DNA from: Paenibacillus sp. 598K
Lineage (GTDB): Bacteria > Bacillota > Bacilli > Paenibacillales > Paenibacillaceae
DNA length: 64,000 nucleotides
Reading direction: 5' to 3'
Assembly: GCF_003851045.1 (NCBI RefSeq)
Contig: NZ_BFBX01000065.1
Coordinates: 47,719 to 111,718, forward strand
Part shown: piece after piece, positions 57,876 through 64,000 of the stretch
Position numbering within the stretch: position 1 is the stretch's first letter
Layout: the number at the start of each line of letters is the position of its first letter
Position numbers and translations under genes: made by a program
Notes under the pieces: model-generated
The model's database searches: none
The model's input: only the letters and a program-made list of their open reading frames with translations
Told to the model about the DNA's origin: nothing

Positions 57876-58946
57876 CTGGATACGCAAACGCACAAACGCA
57901 GCAGATGGTTCAAAGGATTGCTGTCCGTCGTGATGAGTGCGGCGCTCGTCATGACCAGCGCCTGTGCGCTGCTGCCTGATGAGGAGCTTGAGGAGGAGCT
58001 GCCGGCGATTACGCCCCCGCAGATCTCCAAGAAGCCTGAGTATGAAGTGACGACGACGACACTGTCGACAACGGTCCAAGGCATCGGCAAGCTGATGTCT
58101 ACAAGCGAGGAAAAGGTATATTTTACGCTGGATGGCAAACGTCTGAAGGAGTTGAACATTAAGAACGGCGATAATGTGAAGGCCGGTCAGGTGATCGGCG
58201 AGCTCGATGTCGATGACATGCACAAGGATCTCCGCAAGAAGAAGCTGGCGTTCCGCACCCAGGAAATCCAGATGAAGGAGACGCTGCGCAAGCGCGACGA
58301 GATGGAGCCGGTGGAGTTCGAGCAGGCGACGATCGCCTTCGAGGAGGCGCGTCAGGATATCGCCGACATGGAGGCCGAGCTCGGCAAGGCCCAGCTGACG
58401 TCGCCTTTCTCAGGCACGGTCGTCTCGCTGACGGCCAAAAAAGGCGATCTCGTCAAAGCGTATGATCCGATCGCGGTCATCGCCGATACGAGCAATCTGC
58501 TCATCACGATATCGGTGAGCAAAAGCGATCTGCCGAAGGTGGCGATCGGTATGCCGGTCAAGGTCGATATCAACAACGTCGGCCAGTTCACCGGCAAGGT
58601 GAAGCAGCTGCCGATCGCCCAAGCCGAGGATGGCGGAGGCAATAATCAGCCCGGAGGCGAGGGAGACAAGGATACGCCTGACAAGTATGTGATCCTCGAG
58701 CTCGACAAGAAGCCTGAGGGTCTGACTCGCGGTACGCCGCTGTCGGCGGTTATCACGATCAAGAAAAAGGAAAATGCCGTCGTGATCCCCCTTGCGGCGC
58801 TGCGCACGCTGGGCTCGCGGACCTATGTGCAGGTGGTCGACGAGCAGGGCAAGCGCGAGGTTGACGTAGCGATCGGCCAACAGACGTCTACTCAGGTGGA
58901 GATCCTCGAGGGACTGAAGCCAGGGCAGAAAGTCGTAGGTCGATAA
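57876..58946 (+). CDS. Efflux adaptor lipoprotein (HlyD/MacA family)
   Basis: The protein has about 356 residues: a basic N-terminus, hydrophobic segment at residues 14-28 and a lipobox-like VMTSAC with Cys30. A biotinyl-lipoyl half-motif (VKAGQVIGELDVDD), a coiled-coil hairpin at about 85-145, the second half-motif (LTSPFSGTVVSL) and beta-barrel domains follow. No ATG, GTG or TTG gives the full signal peptide. AAAGGGAG (57859-57866) points to CTG 57876 or ATT 57873. Starting at TTG 57918 would remove every N-terminal basic residue. It would link the FtsX-type permease to the outside, as in MacAB systems. Confidence 0.82.
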   Translation: MDTQTHKRSRWFKGLLSVVMSAALVMTSACALLPDEELEEELPAITPPQISKKPEYEVTTTTLSTTVQGIGKLMSTSEEKVYFTLDGKRLKELNIKNGDNVKAGQVIGELDVDDMHKDLRKKKLAFRTQEIQMKETLRKRDEMEPVEFEQATIAFEEARQDIADMEAELGKAQLTSPFSGTVVSLTAKKGDLVKAYDPIAVIADTSNLLITISVSKSDLPKVAIGMPVKVDINNVGQFTGKVKQLPIAQAEDGGGNNQPGGEGDKDTPDKYVILELDKKPEGLTRGTPLSAVITIKKKENAVVIPLAALRTLGSRTYVQVVDEQGKREVDVAIGQQTSTQVEILEGLKPGQKVVGR

Positions 58947-58949
58947 GCT

Positions 58950-61859
58950 ATGGGCATCCCGATGTTCCGCTTTTTGTTCCGCAAGATGTGGAACAACCGC
59001 TGGCTTACCGCCAGCACGCTGGTCGGTCTGATCATTGCGGTCGCTTTTGCCACGAGTATCCCGATGTATGCGGACGGCGCGCTCAAGCGGGTCGTCGCCA
59101 AGACGCTCGAGGAGAACAGCACCGGTCTGCCTGCAGGCTCGCTGCTCATGCGCTATCAGGCAGTGGGCGGACAGACGACCGACCCCGACCAATTGCAGGC
59201 CTTGTCGACGTATATCCATGACGATGTGCCTCAACTGATCGGCTTTGACTATCCGACCTTCGTGGAGTCGCTGGCGATCCGCAGCAGCGAGATCACACCG
59301 GAGGACCCGACCAAGGTCGATGCCAGCCGGGTGAGACAGATGTCGCTGCTGACGATGTCCGGCTTGCAGGACAAGGCGGAGCTGATGCAAGGCCGCTGGT
59401 ACGTAGACGGGGCAGGCAGCGGCGAGGAGATCGAGGTCGTCGTCATGGAGGAGTCGCTCTACCGCAACGATATGCACATCGGCGATGTGTTCGAGTACCC
59501 GGTGCACGGCGGACTGAATCTGCGGCTCAAGCTGAAGATCGTCGGCGCCTACGCGCCGCTCGACCCTGCGGATCCGTACTGGTATCAGGGGCTGGAGGGG
59601 CTGATGAGCAGTCTGCACGTGAGCGAGGCGGCCTTCAAGGAACGGATGATGCAGCAGCAAAAAATCCCGGTCCACACCGCAAACTGGTATTACGCTTTTG
59701 ATCTGAGCGAGATTCAGACGAGTCAGCTCGCACCGCTCAGCCGGACGCTCGAGCGGCTCAATATCGAACTCTATCAGAAGCTGGAAAATACGCGGGTCGA
59801 GATCTCCTTTGCTTCGACCTTGGAGCAGTTCAAGCAGCAGAGCTTGCAGCTGCAGACGATGCTCTTCACGCTGGCGGCTCCGATGATTGCGATGGTCTTC
59901 TACTTTATTGCGATGAATGCCAGGCAAGCGCTCGACAAGCAGCGCAGCGATATCGCCGTGCTGAGGAGTCGGGGGGCGGGGACGAGGCAGATCGTCGGCA
60001 TCTATCTGGTCGAGAGTCTGCTGCTCGGCGCAGTAGCGCTTGTCATCGGCCCGATGCTCGGCTGGTTCATGGCCAAAAGCATCGGCTCCGCCAATGGCTT
60101 CCTGGAGTTCGTCGATCGCAAGTCGATCCCGGTCGGCTTCTCGACAGAGGCGATCATCGCTGGAGCAGGAGCCGTAGCGCTGGCGATCCTGGCGACGATT
60201 ATCCCTGCGATCGTCTATGCGCGGGCATCCATCGTCGGCTACAAGCAACAGCTCGCCAGGAGCGATCGCGGACCGGTATGGCAGCGATGGTTTCTCGATG
60301 TGCTGTTGCTGGGCGTTGCAGGCTACGGCTGGTACCTGTTCCAGGAGCGACAGATGATCACGTTCCAGACCGGACTGACGACAGACCAGCTGAACGTGCA
60401 GCCGTTTCTGTTCTTCGTGCCGGCGATCTCGATCTTCGCGCTCGGACTGTTCTTCCTGCGGCTGTTCCCTTGGCTGCTGAAGCTGTTCGGCTGGCTCGGC
60501 CGCTCGCTGCTGCCGGTGCCGCTGTATCTGACTCTGACGCAGCTCTCGCGCTCGTCCAAGTCGTATTATCCGCTCATGATCCTGCTCATCCTGACGCTGG
60601 GCCTCGGTGTCTACAATGCCTCGGCGGCGCGGACGATCGATCTCAACTCAACCGAGCGGACCTTGTACAAATACGGTACCGACGTTATCGTCCAGACCGT
60701 CTGGCAGGGCGAAGCCGAGCTGCCGCCGCCAAACAGCGGAGGCGGCAACGGCGGTAATGGCGGAGGCGGCAACCCCGGTGGCGGAGGTAGCAACCCTGGT
60801 GGCGGTGGGGGCAACCCCGGCGGTGGAGGTGGCGGCGGACAGCAGCCGACCAAGATCATCTACACGAGTGAACCGCCCTTCGAAATCTTCCGCAATCTGG
60901 AAGGCGTAGAAGCGGCCGCACGAGTGCTGCAGACGAAGGCTAGCATCGTCGTCTCGGGACGCTCGATCGGCCAGGGCACGCTGATGGCGATCAACAACGA
61001 TGATTTCGCCAAGGTGGCGTGGTTCCGCAACGATCTGTTCCCGACGCATCCGTTCCGTTATCTGAATGCGCTGGGCATCTATGACGAGAGCGCGGCGATC
61101 ATCCCGTCGAATGTCGCCAAGAAGTACCAGCTCAAGGAAGGGGATCGCATCTCAGCGGGTCTGACGGATGGCATGGTTGAGTTCGTCGTCGTCGGCATCT
61201 TGCCGTACTGGCCGAGCCAATATCCCGAAGAGTCTCCGTTCATCATCGCCAATATCGACTATATCTATGATCAGGTACCGATGATTCCTTACGATGTGTG
61301 GCTGAAGATGAAGGATGGCGCATTGACGACGCCGATCATCCATGCCTTGCAAGAGCAAGGTGTCGAGTTGGCCTCGGTCAAGGATGTGCGTAAAGAGCTT
61401 GCAGCTCAAGCGAAGCATCCGACACGAGGCGGCGTATTCGGCATCCTGTCGCTTGGCTTCCTCGTCTCGATCCTGGTGTCGCTGGCTGGATACATCCTGT
61501 TCTGGTTCTTTAATCTGTCGGGACGGGTCGTACAGTTTGGCATCCTGCGGGCGATGGGCCTCTCGCGCAAGCAGCTGACAGGTATGATGCTGCTCGAGCA
61601 GGTGTTCACGGCAGGGCTGTCAATCGGACTAGGGATCCTCATCGGCAAGGTGACGAGTATATTGTTCCTGCCGTTCCTGCAGACGACCAGCAATGTCGCC
61701 GAATCGGTGCCGCCGTTCCGCGTCATCTTCGACAGTAAAGATACCATGTCCTTGTATATCGTAGTCGGCGTCATGATGCTGACCGGCGCGACGATGCTGT
61801 TCCTGCAGATTCGTCGTCTGCGCGTGCATCAGGCCGTCAAGATGGGAGAAGAGCGATGA
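58950..61859 (+). CDS. FtsX-family ABC permease, large, two FtsX domains
   Basis: The 969-residue membrane protein has an N-terminal helix (residues 12-32), a large outside domain, a first FtsX block at about 300-420 (LFTLAAPMIAMVFYFIAMNARQ), then two or more helices. A second outside domain follows, and a final FtsX block at about 830-955 (RAMGLSRKQLTGMMLLEQ). Between helices, residues 591-631 are nearly all Gly, Pro, Asn and Ser in GGGGNP-type repeats, a likely flexible linker outside the membrane. Begins 3 nt after the adaptor and overlaps the next ATPase by 4 nt. The substrate is unknown. Confidence 0.88.
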   Translation: MGIPMFRFLFRKMWNNRWLTASTLVGLIIAVAFATSIPMYADGALKRVVAKTLEENSTGLPAGSLLMRYQAVGGQTTDPDQLQALSTYIHDDVPQLIGFDYPTFVESLAIRSSEITPEDPTKVDASRVRQMSLLTMSGLQDKAELMQGRWYVDGAGSGEEIEVVVMEESLYRNDMHIGDVFEYPVHGGLNLRLKLKIVGAYAPLDPADPYWYQGLEGLMSSLHVSEAAFKERMMQQQKIPVHTANWYYAFDLSEIQTSQLAPLSRTLERLNIELYQKLENTRVEISFASTLEQFKQQSLQLQTMLFTLAAPMIAMVFYFIAMNARQALDKQRSDIAVLRSRGAGTRQIVGIYLVESLLLGAVALVIGPMLGWFMAKSIGSANGFLEFVDRKSIPVGFSTEAIIAGAGAVALAILATIIPAIVYARASIVGYKQQLARSDRGPVWQRWFLDVLLLGVAGYGWYLFQERQMITFQTGLTTDQLNVQPFLFFVPAISIFALGLFFLRLFPWLLKLFGWLGRSLLPVPLYLTLTQLSRSSKSYYPLMILLILTLGLGVYNASAARTIDLNSTERTLYKYGTDVIVQTVWQGEAELPPPNSGGGNGGNGGGGNPGGGGSNPGGGGGNPGGGGGGGQQPTKIIYTSEPPFEIFRNLEGVEAAARVLQTKASIVVSGRSIGQGTLMAINNDDFAKVAWFRNDLFPTHPFRYLNALGIYDESAAIIPSNVAKKYQLKEGDRISAGLTDGMVEFVVVGILPYWPSQYPEESPFIIANIDYIYDQVPMIPYDVWLKMKDGALTTPIIHALQEQGVELASVKDVRKELAAQAKHPTRGGVFGILSLGFLVSILVSLAGYILFWFFNLSGRVVQFGILRAMGLSRKQLTGMMLLEQVFTAGLSIGLGILIGKVTSILFLPFLQTTSNVAESVPPFRVIFDSKDTMSLYIVVGVMMLTGATMLFLQIRRLRVHQAVKMGEER

Positions 61860-62791
61860 GCAAGACAAAACCTGAGCATCCCGAGACCGAGACCGAATCG
61901 ACTCCGATGATCCACTGTGAAGGGCTCGTCAAGATCTACAAAACCGACGAGCTCGAGGTTGTGGCCCTGCAGGGCCTCAACCTGACAGTGGAGAAGGGCG
62001 AGCTGATGGCGATCATCGGCAACAGCGGCAGCGGCAAATCGACGCTCCTCAACACGCTGGGCGGTCTTGATCGACCGTCGGCAGGCACCGTCAAGGTCGG
62101 GCCGTGGGATCTGCTGAAGATTACCGACGATCAGTTGGTCCATTACAAGCGCGATACCGTCGGCTTCATCTGGCAGAACAATGCCCGCAACCTGCTGCCC
62201 TACCTGTCGGCGCTGGAAAATGTGGAGATGCCGATGATGCTCTCCGGCAAGCTGGATCGGGCCTACGCCAAGCAACTGCTGGAGTGGGTCGGACTGAAGG
62301 AGCGTATGCACAACAAGCTTCATCAGCTCTCCGGCGGCGAGCAGCAGCGGGTAGCGATTGCGATCTCGCTGTCCAATAAACCGCAGCTATTGCTAGCCGA
62401 TGAGCCGACGGGCTCCGTGGACAGCCGGACCTCAGATATGATTATGGATATTTTCCGCCGGATGAATCGCGAGCTGCAGGTCACTGTCGTCATCGTCACG
62501 CATGATCTGACGCTCGCCGGCAAGGTGGACCGGGTGGTCGCGATCCGCGACGGCTTGACGAGCACCGAGTTCATCAAGCGCAATCCCAATCTCGATCAGG
62601 CCTCGGAGAGTCAGGGCTGGGGCAAGCTGGGACTGCAGGGCGTGCATGAGGAGTATGTCGTCGTCGACCGCGTTGGCCGGCTGCAGCTCCCCAAGGATTA
62701 TTTGCAACAGCTCAACATCAAAGATAAAGCATCGATGGAGTTCGATGGAGAGAAAATTATTATTCGTGCACCAAAATCATTGGAGGGGTAA
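61856..62791 (+). CDS. ABC ATPase with C-terminal AbrB-like domain
   Basis: The 311-residue protein has a MacB/LolD-type ATPase (Walker A GNSGSGKST near residue 60, signature LSGGEQQRVAIA, Walker B LLLADEPTGSVD, MTHD-like VTHD). About 30 linker residues follow, then a C-terminal segment VVVDRVGRLQLPKDYLQQL and KASMEFDGEKIIIRAP that matches the swapped-hairpin AbrB/SpoVT/MazE fold. The fusion is unusual; it could dimerise the ATPase or bind DNA. ATG overlaps the permease stop. Confidence 0.85.
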   Translation: MSKTKPEHPETETESTPMIHCEGLVKIYKTDELEVVALQGLNLTVEKGELMAIIGNSGSGKSTLLNTLGGLDRPSAGTVKVGPWDLLKITDDQLVHYKRDTVGFIWQNNARNLLPYLSALENVEMPMMLSGKLDRAYAKQLLEWVGLKERMHNKLHQLSGGEQQRVAIAISLSNKPQLLLADEPTGSVDSRTSDMIMDIFRRMNRELQVTVVIVTHDLTLAGKVDRVVAIRDGLTSTEFIKRNPNLDQASESQGWGKLGLQGVHEEYVVVDRVGRLQLPKDYLQQLNIKDKASMEFDGEKIIIRAPKSLEG

Positions 62792-62797
62792 TAAAAG

Positions 62798-64000
62798 ATG
62801 AGACAACAACCATGGCGCAAATGGATGTTCACAGGGTTATCGGTGGCAATGGTCGTGCCGATGCTCGCGGCGTGTACGGGAGACGGCGAAAGCTCAAGCG
62901 CGGAGAAGCGCGTGCTGCGGATCGGCGTGCTGTATGGCGGAGAGGACAACGAGCCTTGGTTCCGTCAACAATATACCGACATCTTCGAATTCAACAACGG
63001 CAACATCGAAATTCAGATCGTGCCTGCCATCGATTACAACTCGATGGCTTATCAAAGGTCAGGGGAACAGCAAAAGCAGCCGGACCCTTACGAGGAAATG
63101 CAAAAGCTGCTTAATGGCGACAATCCGGTCGATGTCGTGATGACCGAGTACAACATGCTGCGCCGTTTGGTGCTGGACAATTCGCTCAAGCAGCTCGATC
63201 CCCTCATGCAGGAGGACGGCTTTAATGTGGATGATTACGTGCCATCTGTCCTCAAGGGCATCAAGACGGCAGGCGAGGGCAACATCTACGCCCTGACGCC
63301 AACCTTTACATCATCCGCGTTATATTACAATAAAAAAATCTTCGCCGATGCCGGCGTAGAGCCGCCGACAGACGGCATGCAATGGCCGGATGCGTTTAAC
63401 AAAGCCCGTCTGGTAACGAAGGGCGAAGGCGCAGAACGTACGTATGGCTTCATGATGAATCGTTGGGGCGGCGAGGGCTTCTATGATATGCAGACCTATG
63501 TGGAGCCGCTGCAGCTCCGCATGTTCGACGAGAAGGCGGAGAAGATGCTCGTCAACTCCGATCAGTGGGCGAATGCGTGGGAAACGATCTCGGCGCTGTA
63601 TCGCGACAAGATCATCCCTAATCAGATGGAGCTGCAGAGCGCGATGAGTGAGAGCAGTATGGTGGAGGGACCCGTGAATCCCTTCTCGTATGATCCGTTC
63701 CTCAGCGGCAAGGTCGCAATGATGGTCGGCGACTACTATTATCTCAATGAGCTGAAGCGCGCGCAGCAAAGCGAGAGCAACATCGAAGGCTTCGAGATGA
63801 TCGACTGGGATGTCGTCACCATGCCGGAGCATCCGGAGAAGCCGGGCGTCGGCAGCAGCATCTATCTGAGCGGGCTGATGGGGATCAACTCCAAGGCCCA
63901 AAACCCTGATGATGCCTGGGAATATGTCAAGTTCGTCAACAGCGAGGCGTGGGCGAAGCTGAGATCGCGCAGCGTCAACGAGATGGTCGCTCGCCAGGAG
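62798..64000 (+). CDS. Extracellular solute-binding lipoprotein, family 1 (3' end missing)
   Basis: 401 codons are in the window and the frame is open to the edge. It has a signal peptide with the lipobox LAAC (Cys26), then family 1 features: LRIGVLYGG, NPVDVVMTEYNML, YALTPTFTSSALYYNKKIFADAGVEPP, and LMGINSKAQNPDDAWEYVKFV near the end. ATG follows GGAGGGG. It is the fifth gene of an exporter-like operon, 6 nt after the AbrB-fused ATPase. Solute-binding proteins normally serve importers, so its role here may be sensing or retention. Confidence 0.9.
   Translation, partial: MRQQPWRKWMFTGLSVAMVVPMLAACTGDGESSSAEKRVLRIGVLYGGEDNEPWFRQQYTDIFEFNNGNIEIQIVPAIDYNSMAYQRSGEQQKQPDPYEEMQKLLNGDNPVDVVMTEYNMLRRLVLDNSLKQLDPLMQEDGFNVDDYVPSVLKGIKTAGEGNIYALTPTFTSSALYYNKKIFADAGVEPPTDGMQWPDAFNKARLVTKGEGAERTYGFMMNRWGGEGFYDMQTYVEPLQLRMFDEKAEKMLVNSDQWANAWETISALYRDKIIPNQMELQSAMSESSMVEGPVNPFSYDPFLSGKVAMMVGDYYYLNELKRAQQSESNIEGFEMIDWDVVTMPEHPEKPGVGSSIYLSGLMGINSKAQNPDDAWEYVKFVNSEAWAKLRSRSVNEMVARQE

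Noticed and set aside
58410-60248. A 612-codon minus-strand frame opposite the adaptor and FtsX permease
   Set aside because: Same composition artefact; it spans two well-supported genes and has no ribosome-binding site or recognisable domain.
60720-60845. Short tandem repeats as a CRISPR-like array
   Set aside because: They are in frame within the permease gene, code for a Gly/Asn/Pro linker and have no spacer organisation.

Overview
The window looks like a chromosomal segment of a spore-forming Firmicute of the Paenibacillaceae (Paenibacillus, Cohnella or a close relative). The coding DNA is GC-rich. The gene order follows the Bacillus subtilis ylbO to pyrE region, with sporulation genes (RsfA/YlbO-like regulator, spoVD, spoVE, spoIIGA, sigE, sigG, ylmC/ymxH), bacillithiol synthesis (bshC) and divIVA/sepF. 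LL-diaminopimelate aminotransferase, a long type-2 isoleucyl-tRNA synthetase and the DUF2626, DUF3397 and DUF5665 proteins fit that family. The family assignment is inferred from content, not from a search.

Layout. 1-5450: a structured repeat, a membrane-anchored solute-binding protein, a secreted coiled-coil protein, a DUF2626 protein, the RsfA-like regulator, panE and a DUF3397 protein. 5500-28703: bshC, an adenosylhomocysteinase, then the dcw cluster mraZ-rsmH-ftsL-pbpB-spoVD-murE-murF-mraY-murD-spoVE-murG-murB-murA-divIB-ftsA-ftsZ, which builds lipid II and the division or sporulation septum. 28757-36084: spoIIGA-sigE-sigG (compartment-specific sigma factors), ylmC, pgeF, ylmE, sepF, ylmG, ylmH and divIVA. 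36081-42805: ileS behind a T-box leader, a DUF5665 protein, a DksA/TraR-like (YlyA-like) gene on the opposite strand, lspA and an RluA-family pseudouridine synthase. 42948-44183: dapL. 44245-53314: a PyrR-attenuated operon pyrR-pyrB-pyrC-carA-carB-pyrF-pyrE that lacks pyrP, pyrK and pyrD.

53434-64000 is accessory: a GyrI-like protein, a ykkC-class (ppGpp/PRPP-type) riboswitch in front of a three-gene NatA/ABC-2 exporter, and a second operon. That operon encodes an ABC ATPase, a lipoprotein adaptor, a 969-residue FtsX-type permease, a second ATPase fused to an AbrB-like domain, and a solute-binding lipoprotein cut by the window edge.

The strongest candidate for something undescribed is a structured repeat of about 150 nt present at 1-151 and 36347-36498. 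The two copies differ by compensatory changes in predicted helices. One copy abuts a ribosome-binding site. The other lies inside the ileS T-box leader, between Stem I (with an AUU specifier) and the antiterminator, beside a palindrome that carries part of the same sequence.
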